A DNA stretch of 64,000 nt from Brachybacterium vulturis (GTDB lineage: Bacteria > Actinomycetota > Actinomycetes > Actinomycetales > Dermabacteraceae). How positions within the stretch are numbered: position 1 is the stretch's first letter; each line of letters starts with the position of its first letter. Shown here piece after piece: positions 16,435 through 24,078 of the stretch. A model generated the notes under the pieces. The model had not been told where the DNA came from and ran no database searches. It was given only the letters and a program-made list of their open reading frames with translations. The stretch covers positions 3,286,001 to 3,350,000 of the forward strand of contig NZ_CP023563.1 in assembly GCF_002407185.1 (NCBI RefSeq), in the 5' to 3' direction. Made by a program: the position numbers and the translations under genes.

Positions 16435-17682
16435 GTGCCCCTGACTGCGCTCCTCGTGCTCGCCGGCGCGATCGGTCTGGTGATCGGCGTCGCCGCCACG
16501 CTGACGCTCGCCCGCTCGGACCGGCGACGCGGCTCGGGCCCGGCCCCACTCGATCCGATGATCCCCGAGGCGGCGACGGAGGTGCTGGCGATCCTGTCCT
16601 CCGCCTACGTGGTGCTCGACGCCGCCGGCGATGTGCTGCGGGCCTCGCCGCTGGCCTACTCCTACGGGATCGTCCGCGCGGCCGAGGGCGACTATCCGCG
16701 CCTGGCCAGCAGCGAGCTGATGGAGCTGGCGGCCGACGTCGGCCGCAACGGCGGTTTCCGGGACGAGCGCCTGACGCTGCAGCGTGCGAGCCAGGGCGGC
16801 TCCGAGTCCGTGATCGATGTACGGATCGGGGCTCTCGGCGAGCACGGAGCGCTGCTGCTGGCCGACGACCTCACGCGGGCGGTGCGCGTCGAGGAGACCC
16901 GCCGGGACTTCGTGGCCAATGTGTCCCACGAGCTGAAGACCCCCGTCGGCGCGATCACGCTGCTGGCAGAGACCATGGAGGACGCCGCCGAGGACCCGGA
17001 GGCGGTGCGCCGCTTCGCCGCGCGCATGCAGAGCGAGACCCACCGGCTCTCCCATCTGGTCCAGGAGATCATCGAGCTCTCCCGCGTCCAGGGCCACTCC
17101 GCACTGCCGGATGCGGAGCCGATCGAGATCGACGAGGTGGTCGAGAGCGCGATCGCCCTGAACCGCAACTACGCCCTCGGTGCGAGGATCGACGTCGCCG
17201 TCGGAGGCGCGGCCGGCCTGCAGGTCTTCGGCTCCGCCTCGATGCTCACCACCGCGCTGTCCAACCTGATCTCCAACGCGATCACCTATTCCGACCCCCG
17301 CACCCGGGTGGGGGTCTCCGTCCGGCGCGATGACGGCATGGTCGAGATCTGCGTCAAGGACCAGGGCATGGGCATCGCCAAGGAGCATCTGGAGCGCGTC
17401 TTCGAACGGTTCTTCCGGGTGGACCGCGCACGCTCCCGGGCCACGGGCGGATCCGGGCTCGGTCTCGCGATCGTCAAGCACATCGCGAGCGACCACGGCG
17501 GAGAGGTCACCGCCTGGTCGCTGCCCGGTCAGGGTTCGACCTTCACGCTGCGACTGCCCGAGATGGGCCGCACCGAGACCATCACCGCAGGGGCACGACG
17601 GGCCGCGGCCGCCGATGCCGCGCAGCACCCCGCCCCCGCACGCACCACATCGACCGGTCACCGGTCGGGGAAGGCACACTGA
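16435..17682 (+). CDS. senX3: Sensor histidine kinase SenX3 (PhoR-like)
   Basis: A 415-residue membrane kinase that senses phosphate limitation and phosphorylates RegX3. One N-terminal membrane helix (residues ~3-25) is followed by a PAS-like region (~45-145), the dimerisation/phosphoacceptor segment DFVANVSHELKTPVGA with His165, the N box SNLISNAITYSD, and G boxes DQGMGI and GGSGLGLAIVKHI. This layout is that of actinobacterial SenX3/PhoR. The start GTG 16435 was chosen because of the adjacent -10 element; ATG 16411 would add eight residues. regX3 follows after a single base. Confidence 0.92.
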   Translation: MPLTALLVLAGAIGLVIGVAATLTLARSDRRRGSGPAPLDPMIPEAATEVLAILSSAYVVLDAAGDVLRASPLAYSYGIVRAAEGDYPRLASSELMELAADVGRNGGFRDERLTLQRASQGGSESVIDVRIGALGEHGALLLADDLTRAVRVEETRRDFVANVSHELKTPVGAITLLAETMEDAAEDPEAVRRFAARMQSETHRLSHLVQEIIELSRVQGHSALPDAEPIEIDEVVESAIALNRNYALGARIDVAVGGAAGLQVFGSASMLTTALSNLISNAITYSDPRTRVGVSVRRDDGMVEICVKDQGMGIAKEHLERVFERFFRVDRARSRATGGSGLGLAIVKHIASDHGGEVTAWSLPGQGSTFTLRLPEMGRTETITAGARRAAAADAAQHPAPARTTSTGHRSGKAH

Positions 17683-17683
17683 T

Positions 17684-18373
17684 ATGACGCGCATCCTGAT
17701 CGTGGAGGACGAGGAGTCCTTCTCCGATCCGCTCTCCTACTCCCTGCGGAAGGAGGGGTACGAGGTCGCCGTGGCGGACAACGGCACCGATGGACTGCGG
17801 ATCTTCACCGCCCACGGGGCCGACCTGGTGCTGTTGGACCTCATGCTCCCCGGGATGAGCGGCACCGAGGTGTGCCGCGAGATCCGGCGCGGCTCGAGCG
17901 TCCCGGTCATCATGCTGACCGCCAAGGACGACGAGTTCGACAAGGTCCTGGGGCTGGAGCTCGGTGCGGACGACTACGTCACCAAGCCCTACTCCTCACG
18001 CGAGCTGCTGGCCCGGATCAGGGCAGTGCTGCGTCGCGGCCAGGACTCCGCGGAGCAGGAGGGCGACTCCGTCCTGAGCACCGCCGACATCACGATGGAC
18101 GTGGAGCGGCACGTGGTCGAGGTGCGCGGCCAGGAGGTGGCGCTGCCGCTGAAGGAGTTCGAGCTGCTCGAGATGCTGCTGCGCAACGTGGACCGGGTGC
18201 TCACTCGCGGCCAGCTCATCGATCGGGTCTGGGGAGCCGACTACGTCGGCGACACCAAGACCCTCGACGTGCACGTCAAGCGGCTGCGCGCGAAGATCGA
18301 GGACGACCCCCGCAATCCGGTGCGTCTGATCACGGTGCGCGGCCTGGGCTACAAGCTCGAGTCCGGCAGCTGA
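17684..18373 (+). CDS. regX3: OmpR-family response regulator RegX3
   Basis: A 229-residue response regulator: receiver domain (residues 1-~120) with the acidic pocket VEDEE, phosphoacceptor Asp52 in LLDLMLPGM, Thr in MLTAKDD and Lys in VTKPYSSREL, then an OmpR-type winged-helix domain (~130-229) with KEFELLEMLLRN and TVRGLGYKLE. It is the partner of SenX3 and is expected to bind PHO-like direct repeats such as those before phoU. The ATG lies one base after the senX3 stop. A strong hairpin follows at 18407. Confidence 0.95.
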   Translation: MTRILIVEDEESFSDPLSYSLRKEGYEVAVADNGTDGLRIFTAHGADLVLLDLMLPGMSGTEVCREIRRGSSVPVIMLTAKDDEFDKVLGLELGADDYVTKPYSSRELLARIRAVLRRGQDSAEQEGDSVLSTADITMDVERHVVEVRGQEVALPLKEFELLEMLLRNVDRVLTRGQLIDRVWGADYVGDTKTLDVHVKRLRAKIEDDPRNPVRLITVRGLGYKLESGS

Positions 18374-18406
18374 CAGGACGGCGTCCGGCAGGCCGGCCCC
18401 GGCGAC

Positions 18407-18444
18407 GCGGAGCGCCCCGCAGCCTCGGTTGCGGGGCGCTCCGC
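18407..18444. terminator. Bidirectional hairpin terminator
   Basis: Perfect 15-bp stem (18407-18421 with 18430-18444) and 8-nt loop, between the convergent regX3 and lipoprotein genes. No T-run. Confidence 0.8.
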
Positions 18445-18466
18445 GAGGGGATCGGTGGGGCGGGGC

Positions 18467-18967
18467 TCAGCCCGCGGCCGGCTCCTCGAGCTCGTAGTAG
18501 TCGAGCGAGGTAGTGAGCGTCGGCAGGGAGATGGTGGTGCTCTGACCGGCGGCGACGACGTCCAGCGTGATGACCGACCCGGGGAGGACGTCGACAGCAC
18601 CGACCGGCACGGACTGCTGACCCTCCTCCGGCCCGATCTCGACGGTGCTGTGGGCGGGGACCTGGATGCTGGCGGTGAACACGCTCTCGCCCTCGACGAG
18701 CCCTTCGAGCTCGACGGTGGTCTCCTCGTCCGAGTAGTTCACCACCGAGGTGTAGAAGATCGGGCCCTCGCCCTCGTAGCCGAACACGAGCACCGCATTG
18801 CGCACGCCGGCGAAGAACGACTCGTCCTTCAGGATCGTCGCATTGGTGCCATCGGCCGCATTGTAGAAGACCTTGGTCTGCACCGGGGACAAGTACGTGC
18901 AGCCGGTGGCCGCGAGCGCCAGGCCCAGGGCGGCGGCGGAGAGCACGGAACGGCGGGAACGGCGCAC
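18467..18967 (-). CDS. Hypothetical lipoprotein
   Basis: A 166-residue secreted lipoprotein of unknown function. The N-terminus VRRSRRSVLSAAALGLALA is a basic signal peptide ending in the lipobox ATGC, with the acylated Cys at residue 23. The mature part is beta-rich with pairs of strands (IFYTSVVNYSDEETTVELEG; VPAHSTVEIGPEEG), resembling an immunoglobulin-like or DUF4352-like fold; this is only a pattern impression. The start GTG 18967 has AGGAGTCC upstream. The longer open frame to 19213 lacks homology and crosses the carD promoter. It is transcribed divergently from carD. Confidence 0.8.
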   Translation of the reverse strand: MRRSRRSVLSAAALGLALAATGCTYLSPVQTKVFYNAADGTNATILKDESFFAGVRNAVLVFGYEGEGPIFYTSVVNYSDEETTVELEGLVEGESVFTASIQVPAHSTVEIGPEEGQQSVPVGAVDVLPGSVITLDVVAAGQSTTISLPTLTTSLDYYELEEPAAG

Positions 18968-19177
18968 GGAGGACTCCTGTTCGATACCGCTGAGCGGCGG
19001 GGACGTACTGGGACAGCCCTGACAGGGTACCCCACCGCGAGCTCCCCGAGATGCCGGGACACGTGACGCGACGGATCCACCCGCATCCCTGGAGGAGCTC
19101 GGGGAGAAGACCCTCGAAGAAGGCCCTCGGAGAAGGCTATCCACCAGGTCGGCAGGCATTTTATCACGGGCCCGCGA

Positions 19178-19186
19178 TGCTAGACT
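19178..19186 (+). promoter_or_regulatory. Extended -10 promoter (TGC-TAGACT) for carD
   Basis: TAGACT at 19181-19186 is preceded by TGC, an extended -10. The start is expected near 19193, leaving a leader of about 19 nt that contains GAAAGGGG as ribosome binding site. An AT-rich patch ATTTTATCA lies at the -35 position. Confidence 0.55.
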
Positions 19187-19211
19187 GGCGCGCGGAAAGG
19201 GGACCCACCAC

Positions 19212-19694
19212 ATGAACTTTGCCGTCGGCGAGACCGTCGTCTACCCGCACCACGGTGCCGCGCTCATCGAAGAGGTCAAGACCCGCACCATCAAGGGCGA
19301 GGACCGCACCTACCTCAAGCTGAAGGTGGCCCAGGGTGATCTGACCATCGAGGTCCCCGCGGAGAACGTCGACCTCGTCGGCGTGCGCGATGTCGTGGAC
19401 AAGGAGGGCCTCGAGGAGGTCTTCGAGGTGCTGCGCCAGCCCTACACCGAGGAGCCCACCAACTGGTCCCGCCGCTACAAGGCGAATGTCGAGAAGCTCG
19501 CCTCCGGCGATGTGAAGAAGGTCGCGGAGGTCGTGCGCGATCTGTGGCGCCGCGATCAGGACCGCGGGCTGTCCGCCGGGGAGAAGCGGATGCTGGCCAA
19601 GGCGCGGCAGATCCTCGTCTCCGAGCTCGCACTGGCGGAGAAGACCGACGAGGTCAGCGCCGAGACCATCCTCGACGAGGTCCTCGCCTCCTGA
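19212..19694 (+). CDS. carD: CarD-family transcriptional regulator (canonical)
   Basis: Global RNA-polymerase-binding regulator of 160 residues. The RNAP-interacting domain begins at the N-terminus with [20 protein letters not shown]. The helical DNA-binding domain contains [13 protein letters not shown], where the conserved Trp contacts the upstream edge of the transcription bubble, and [18 protein letters not shown]. Length and sequence match mycobacterial CarD closely. In most actinobacteria carD is followed by ispD and ispF; here the following gene is a degenerate IspD. A diverged paralogue is encoded at 4684. Confidence 0.96.
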   Translation: MNFAVGETVVYPHHGAALIEEVKTRTIKGEDRTYLKLKVAQGDLTIEVPAENVDLVGVRDVVDKEGLEEVFEVLRQPYTEEPTNWSRRYKANVEKLASGDVKKVAEVVRDLWRRDQDRGLSAGEKRMLAKARQILVSELALAEKTDEVSAETILDEVLAS

Positions 19695-19708
19695 GCACGC
19701 CCTCCCCC

Positions 19709-20437
19709 GTGTCCTCCACCTCGCGACCGATCACCGTGCGTCCGATCATCCTCGCACTCGCACCCCCCGCCCCGGGCCTGCCCCGGGGCGCGGCGACCCC
19801 GTGCCTCGAACGGCTCGGAGGCTCCCGGCTCATCGATCGGCTGCTGGGCACCCTGCACGGCAGCGGCCTGCCGGCCCCGCTGGTGATCACCGGCGAGGCC
19901 GCTCACGCCGAGCTGCGCACGAGTCTGGGACGGAGCCTGCCGGTGATCAGGGTCGCCGGCGGCCGGGAGGCGGCGCTGCGCGCCGCCCTCGACCGGTGCG
20001 AGGAGGAGCTGCTGCTGCTCCATGACGCCGAGCGCGCCCTCACCCCGAGCTCGGTCGTGCGCGACGTGCTGGGAGCGCTGCAGCAGGACGATGACGCCGT
20101 GGTCCCGGTGATCACGATGACGGACTCCGTCAAGGAGGTCCGCCCCGACGGTCTGCGCAACATCGACCGCTCGACCCTGGCCGGACTGCAGAGCCCGCGG
20201 CTGGTGCGTCGAGGGATGCTCGAGTCCGTGGTCCTCACCGGTGGTGAGGCTCCCGAGGACGCCGGCGGCTTCGACGAGATCCGGGCGGCGCTGGAGCACG
20301 GGGCGCGGGTGCGCACGGTGCACGGCTCGCACGCCGGCTTCGCCGTGCTGGACCGCCTCAGCCTCTGGCAGGCGCAGATCTCCCTGGGACTGGCCCGGGA
20401 CACCTCTCACCGCCATGGGCTCGCGCGCCGCAGCTGA
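19709..20437 (+). CDS. IspD-like protein lacking the nucleotide-binding motif (probable pseudoenzyme)
   Basis: A 242-residue protein that aligns with the 2-C-methyl-D-erythritol 4-phosphate cytidylyltransferase fold through its length: LLLHDAERALTPSSVV matches the HDAARP region, and VVPVITMTDSVKEV, IDRSTLAGLQSPR and GFDEIRAALEHGARVRTVHG match typical IspD stretches. The N-terminal CTP-binding loop (G-G-x-G-x-R...K) is absent; in its place stands LALAPPAPGLPRGAATPCL. Catalysis is therefore unlikely. Its position right behind carD is that of ordinary actinobacterial ispD, and an intact ispD lies 0.4 kb away on the other strand. GTG 19709 is the likely start; GTG 19736 is an alternative. Confidence 0.72.
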   Translation: MSSTSRPITVRPIILALAPPAPGLPRGAATPCLERLGGSRLIDRLLGTLHGSGLPAPLVITGEAAHAELRTSLGRSLPVIRVAGGREAALRAALDRCEEELLLLHDAERALTPSSVVRDVLGALQQDDDAVVPVITMTDSVKEVRPDGLRNIDRSTLAGLQSPRLVRRGMLESVVLTGGEAPEDAGGFDEIRAALEHGARVRTVHGSHAGFAVLDRLSLWQAQISLGLARDTSHRHGLARRS

Positions 20438-20470
20438 TCCCGCGGGGGGCGTCCCGCCGCTGCGCCGCGC

Positions 20471-20782
20471 TCAGCCGCCCCGCCGGCTCCTCCACACCGC
20501 CCGGAACTCCCCGGCCATCCGGGCCGGCTTGGACAGCGTGCTCATCGGGAGGCTGCTCGCCAGCTCCCCGGGATCCCGACGCAGCCTCCGCAGCAGGCGC
20601 CGGGGCTTGCTGGAGATGCGCTGGCGCAGATCGGGAAGATAGGCCTCGGAGACATCGAGCCTGGTCACCGCACCGCATCCGGTGCACTGGATCTGGGACA
20701 CGAAGCGGCCCGCATAGACCACCACGTGCTCCGCCTCCCGCTCACAGGCGGTGCAGCGCAGGTTGCTCTCCTCGACGCTCAT
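20471..20782 (-). CDS. Small zinc-ribbon-like protein
   Basis: A 103-residue protein of unknown function. Two CxxC pairs (CTACEREAE at ~10-18 and CTGCGAV at ~33-39) separated by a short hydrophobic strand form a probable zinc ribbon. The rest is basic and helical with PRRLLRRLRRDPGEL, suggesting nucleic-acid or protein binding. The ATG at 20782 has GAGGAGCC upstream. It lies directly downstream of the intact ispD, 10 nt away, so the two are probably one transcript. Confidence 0.68.
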   Translation of the reverse strand: MSVEESNLRCTACEREAEHVVVYAGRFVSQIQCTGCGAVTRLDVSEAYLPDLRQRISSKPRRLLRRLRRDPGELASSLPMSTLSKPARMAGEFRAVWRSRRGG

Positions 20783-20792
20783 CGGCTCCTCC

Positions 20793-21548
20793 TCACCGTG
20801 ACCTCAAACCTAGCGCGCTGACCACGTCCTGGGCCAGGAGCAGGTCCTGCGCGTAGGTGATCTTGAAGTTGGTCTCCTCGCCGCGCACCCAGGCGACCGG
20901 GATCTCCGTGTACTCCTCGGCGCAGGAGGCGGTGTCCGTGCCCACGAAGCCGTCCCGCGCGGCCGCCTCGTAGGCGTCGAGGATCGTCGCGGCATGGAAG
21001 CCCTGCGGGGTCTGCACGCGCACGAGGGCGCCCCGACCGGGGGCGGGTGCCGCCACGAGGGTGTCGTCCGTGCCCACGGGAGCGATGTCGGAGGCCGGGG
21101 TGCCGGGAACGGCGCCCCCGACCTCCCGTGCCGCGTGCAGCACCGCCGAGGCGAGGCCGTGGGAGACCAGCGGGCGGGCCGCGTCGTGGATGAGCACGGT
21201 GTCGATGGCGCCGGCGTCGATGCGGTCGGCGAGGTGCCGCAGGGCGAGCAGCTCGGACTCCTGGCGGGTCTCTCCCCCGGTGATGATCTCCAGCGGGGAG
21301 TCGGTCTCCCGGGCGTTGACGAATCGTGCATGCTCGAGATCGTCGGGACGGACCACGAAGACGAGGATCCCGATGCCCTCGACAGCGGCGAGCGTATTGA
21401 GGCCCCAGGCCGCGATGCTGCGCCCGGCCAGCGGCAGGAACGCCTTGTTGATCCCGGCCCCCACCCGGGTGCCCGATCCGCCGGCGAGCACCACACCGGC
21501 GGCCCGCCCGGGCGGGCGGGGGGTGCGGGCGCGGCGGGGCTGGGTCAC
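20793..21548 (-). CDS. ispD: 2-C-methyl-D-erythritol 4-phosphate cytidylyltransferase (IspD/TarI family), intact copy
   Basis: A 251-residue CTP-transferase of the non-mevalonate isoprenoid pathway. The nucleotide-binding loop VLAGGSGTRVGAGINKAFLP is complete with the catalytic Arg and Lys. LIHDAARPLVS, VQTPQGFH, FVGTDTAS and NFKITYAQDL follow in family order. Related TarI enzymes make CDP-ribitol, so that alternative remains open, but ispF lies just across the divergent promoter region. The start GTG 21548 sits 7 nt after a TACGAT element; the longer frame up to 22028 is a shadow of the EIIB gene. Confidence 0.85.
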   Translation of the reverse strand: MTQPRRARTPRPPGRAAGVVLAGGSGTRVGAGINKAFLPLAGRSIAAWGLNTLAAVEGIGILVFVVRPDDLEHARFVNARETDSPLEIITGGETRQESELLALRHLADRIDAGAIDTVLIHDAARPLVSHGLASAVLHAAREVGGAVPGTPASDIAPVGTDDTLVAAPAPGRGALVRVQTPQGFHAATILDAYEAAARDGFVGTDTASCAEEYTEIPVAWVRGEETNFKITYAQDLLLAQDVVSALGLRSR

Positions 21549-21555
21549 GCGGGCA

Positions 21556-21561
21556 ATCGTA
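21556..21561 (-). promoter_or_regulatory. -10 element TACGAT, leaderless start of ispD
   Basis: On the minus strand TACGAT ends 7 nt before the GTG at 21548. There is no ribosome binding site. Confidence 0.55.
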
Positions 21562-21692
21562 GACGCCCGCGCACCTCCCGTGGATCGCCCAGCCAGGACA
21601 TGACAGAATCGGTCCTCGCCGGTGCTGCCGCTGCGGAGCACCTCAGCAGCTCGGGGCACCGCCCTCCACCCCACCACAGTCCAGGAGAACGA

Positions 21693-22007
21693 ATGCTCAC
21701 CATCGCCATCGTGTGCGGCGCGGGGATCGCCACGTCCGCACTGATCGCGGAGCAGGTGCGCGATCACCTCGCGGCCCGCAGCCGCGAGGCGCACGTCGTC
21801 CAGGCCACCGTGATGGATCTGCTCTCGGCCGACTTCCGGGCGGACCTGGTGATCAGCACCGTGGATCTCCCGGACGCCCTCGGCATCCCGCAGGTGTCCG
21901 GGATGCCGCTCCTGCTGGGCACGAGCCCACAGGTCACGTACGACGACATCGACCGGCTGCTGGCGCGGATCGACGCCGCCGGCACGGGGTCCGGGGACGG
22001 GCGGTGA
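21693..22007 (+). CDS. Orphan PTS EIIB component, galactitol (GatB) type
   Basis: A 104-residue protein with the N-terminal phosphocysteine loop [17 protein letters not shown] (Cys9) and the later VISTVDLP and GMPLLLGTS segments typical of GatB-like EIIB. EIIB accepts phosphate from EIIA and passes it to a sugar in the EIIC channel. No EIIA or EIIC gene is nearby. Instead the stop overlaps the ispF start (TGATG), so it is translationally coupled to isoprenoid synthesis. The start ATG 21693 has CCAGGAGAA upstream. It might act as a regulatory phospho-relay rather than in transport; that is speculation. Confidence 0.75.
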   Translation: MLTIAIVCGAGIATSALIAEQVRDHLAARSREAHVVQATVMDLLSADFRADLVISTVDLPDALGIPQVSGMPLLLGTSPQVTYDDIDRLLARIDAAGTGSGDGR

Positions 22008-22534
22008 TGACCGCGCCCGTCCCGGCACCGCTGCCGCGGGTGGGCATCGGGGTGGATGTGCATGCCTTCGCCCCGGCCGACCCCGCCCGGGAGCTGTGGG
22101 TCGCGGGACTGCACTGGGCGGGAGAGCCGGGACTGGCCGGCCACTCCGACGCCGATGTCGCCTGCCATGCCGCCTGTGACGCGCTCTTCGCCGCCGCCGG
22201 GATCGGTGACCTCGGATCCCATTTCGGGGTGGACCGGCCGGAGTGGGCCGGTGCCTCCGGTGCGCGACTGCTGGGCGAGGCGGCCCGTCTGGTGCGGGAG
22301 GCCGGCTTCCGGATCGGCAACATCTCGGTGCAGGTGATCGGCAATCGGCCCCGCCTGTCCCGACGCCGCGAGGAGGCGTGCGCCGCGATGAGCGCCGCCG
22401 CCGGCGCAGCAGTCACGGTCTCGGGCAGCACCACCGACGCCCTGGGACTCACCGGGCGCGGCGAAGGGGTGGCCGCGATGGCGACGGCCCTGGTCATCGC
22501 ACTTTCCGGAGCGAGCGAGGAGGACACAGCATGA
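22007..22534 (+). CDS. ispF: 2-C-methyl-D-erythritol 2,4-cyclodiphosphate synthase
   Basis: Converts CDP-methylerythritol 2-phosphate to the cyclic diphosphate in isoprenoid synthesis. The 175-residue product shows GVDVHAF with metal-ligand Asp and His, [19 protein letters not shown] with the third ligand His, DLGSHF, and the C-terminal [15 protein letters not shown]. The start ATG 22007 overlaps the EIIB stop. The stop overlaps the ilvA start (ATGA). It is thus the middle gene of an EIIB-ispF-ilvA unit, separated from the normal carD-ispD neighbourhood by the inverted ispD block. Confidence 0.95.
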   Translation: MTAPVPAPLPRVGIGVDVHAFAPADPARELWVAGLHWAGEPGLAGHSDADVACHAACDALFAAAGIGDLGSHFGVDRPEWAGASGARLLGEAARLVREAGFRIGNISVQVIGNRPRLSRRREEACAAMSAAAGAAVTVSGSTTDALGLTGRGEGVAAMATALVIALSGASEEDTA

Positions 22535-23868
22535 GGGAGCCCACCACGACGGAGACCGTGCAGGCTGCGGAGCTGCCGGTGCGCGCCCCGGACATCGAGG
22601 CCGCCGCGGCGCGCCTCGCCCCGGTGCTCCGGCGCACCCCGCTCCAGCACAGCGAACGGCTGAGCGAGCTGGCCGGGGTGCCGGTGTGGCTCAAGCGCGA
22701 GGACCTGCAGTCCGTGCGCTCGTACAAGCTCCGCGGCGCCCATCTCTTCCTCGACTCCCTCGACCGGGCGGCACGGGAGGCAGGCGTGGTCGCGGCGAGC
22801 GCCGGCAATCACGCCCAGGGCGTCGCCCAGGCATGCCGCGCCCTCGGCATCCGCGGGCGCATCTACGTCCCCGGCACCACGCCGCGGCAGAAGCGCGAGC
22901 GGATCACCGCCATCGGCGGCGAGCTGGTCGAGCTGATCCTGATCGGGGACACCTTCGACGATGCCGCCGAGGCGGCTGCCGACGATGCCGAGCGCACCGG
23001 CGCCACACAGGTCCCGCCCTTCGACCATCCGCTGATCATGGCGGGTCAGGGCACGGTCGCCCTCGAGGCGGCGGAGCAGCTGCGCACCGAGCACGGCCGT
23101 GAGATGGGCACGATGGTGGTGCCCGTCGGCGGCGGCGGTCTGCTCGGCGGCTGCGGTGCCTGGCTGCGCGAACGGAGCCCCTCGACCCGGATCATCGGGG
23201 TCGAGCCGGCCGGGGCGGTTTCGATGGCCGCGGCGGTGCGCGCAGGCAGGCCGGTCACCCTCCACGAGATGGACCGCTTCGTCGACGGCGCCGCCGTGCG
23301 CCGGGTCGGCGCCGGACCGCTGCGGATGGTGCAGGCCATCAGTCCCGAGCTGATCTCGGTCGACGAGGGCGCGATCTGCACCGAGATGCTCGAGCTCTAT
23401 CAGGTCGAGGGGATCATCGCCGAGCCCGCCGGTGCGCTGACCTCGACCGCGGTGGCGACCGGCACGATCGAGCACCTCGGCCGCGGCGGGCACGAGGCCG
23501 CCGATCCCGAGGAGGAGACCGGGGACGTGGTGGTGGTCGTCTCCGGCGGCAACAACGACGTCTCGCGGTACAACGAGATCGTGGAGCGCTCCCTCGTGCA
23601 CGAGGGCCTCAAGCACTATTTCCTGGTGACCTTCCCGCAGGAGCCGGGCGCGCTGCGCCGCTTCCTGGACCGGGTGCTGGGACCGGACGACGACATCGTG
23701 CTGTTCGACTACATCAAGCGCAACAACCGTGAGGCGGGCCCGGCGCTGGTCGGGCTCGAGATCGGTGATCGTGAGGATCTCGAGCCGCTGATGGCGCGGA
23801 TGGCCGCCTCGAACATGGAGATCGAGCGCGTGGATCCCGAGGACCCGATCTACCGCTATCTCACCTGA
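22531..23868 (+). CDS. ilvA: Threonine ammonia-lyase (threonine dehydratase) with ACT domain
   Basis: PLP enzyme of 445 residues making 2-oxobutanoate from threonine, first step of isoleucine synthesis. The PLP lysine is in [24 protein letters not shown] binds substrate, and [10 protein letters not shown] binds the cofactor phosphate. The C-terminal ~85 residues ([20 protein letters not shown] onward) form one ACT-like regulatory domain, so the enzyme is the short form. The ATG overlaps the ispF stop and has GAGGAGGAC upstream. The open frame upstream of 22531 is out of phase with ispF and not coding. Confidence 0.93.
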   Translation: MREPTTTETVQAAELPVRAPDIEAAAARLAPVLRRTPLQHSERLSELAGVPVWLKREDLQSVRSYKLRGAHLFLDSLDRAAREAGVVAASAGNHAQGVAQACRALGIRGRIYVPGTTPRQKRERITAIGGELVELILIGDTFDDAAEAAADDAERTGATQVPPFDHPLIMAGQGTVALEAAEQLRTEHGREMGTMVVPVGGGGLLGGCGAWLRERSPSTRIIGVEPAGAVSMAAAVRAGRPVTLHEMDRFVDGAAVRRVGAGPLRMVQAISPELISVDEGAICTEMLELYQVEGIIAEPAGALTSTAVATGTIEHLGRGGHEAADPEEETGDVVVVVSGGNNDVSRYNEIVERSLVHEGLKHYFLVTFPQEPGALRRFLDRVLGPDDDIVLFDYIKRNNREAGPALVGLEIGDREDLEPLMARMAASNMEIERVDPEDPIYRYLT

Positions 23869-23893
23869 GCCGACCCGGCTCGGTCCAGGATCG

Positions 23894-23963
23894 CATCCAC
23901 TGGCGCTGTGCCAGCAGACGTCCCCGCATACGGGGACGTCTGCTCATATGACGCCAGTGGATG
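23894..23963. terminator. 70-nt two-tier hairpin between ilvA and galE
   Basis: Outer stem of 12 bp (23894-23905 with 23952-23963), a symmetric 7/7 internal bubble, then an inner perfect 14-bp stem (23913-23926 with 23931-23944) and a 4-nt CATA loop. It lies between convergent genes and can serve as a terminator for both. It is more elaborate than the other terminators here and could be a REP-like or small structured RNA element. Confidence 0.65.
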
Positions 23964-23971
23964 ACAGGCCC

Positions 23972-24052
23972 GAGCCCCACCAGACCGGACTCCAGCTCGA
24001 GCCGCGCCGGACCGGACTCAGGCCCGAGCCGCGCCGGACCGGACTCCAGCCC
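23972..24052. repeat. 27-bp tandem repeat, three full copies
   Basis: Units at 23972-23998, 23999-24025 and 24026-24052, each beginning GAGCC and containing GACCGGACTC, with a partial fourth from 24053. Copies 2 and 3 differ at only a few positions. It lies in the intergenic region after the hairpin and ends about 26 nt before the galE stop. Probably a variable-number repeat. Confidence 0.8.
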
Positions 24053-24078
24053 GAGCCCCACCGCCCCGCGGCGCCGGG

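Noticed and set aside
20793-22028. Longer ispD reading with 160 extra N-terminal codons
   Set aside because: The extension crosses the divergent promoter region and runs antisense to the EIIB gene, and the IspD fold begins right after GTG 21548.
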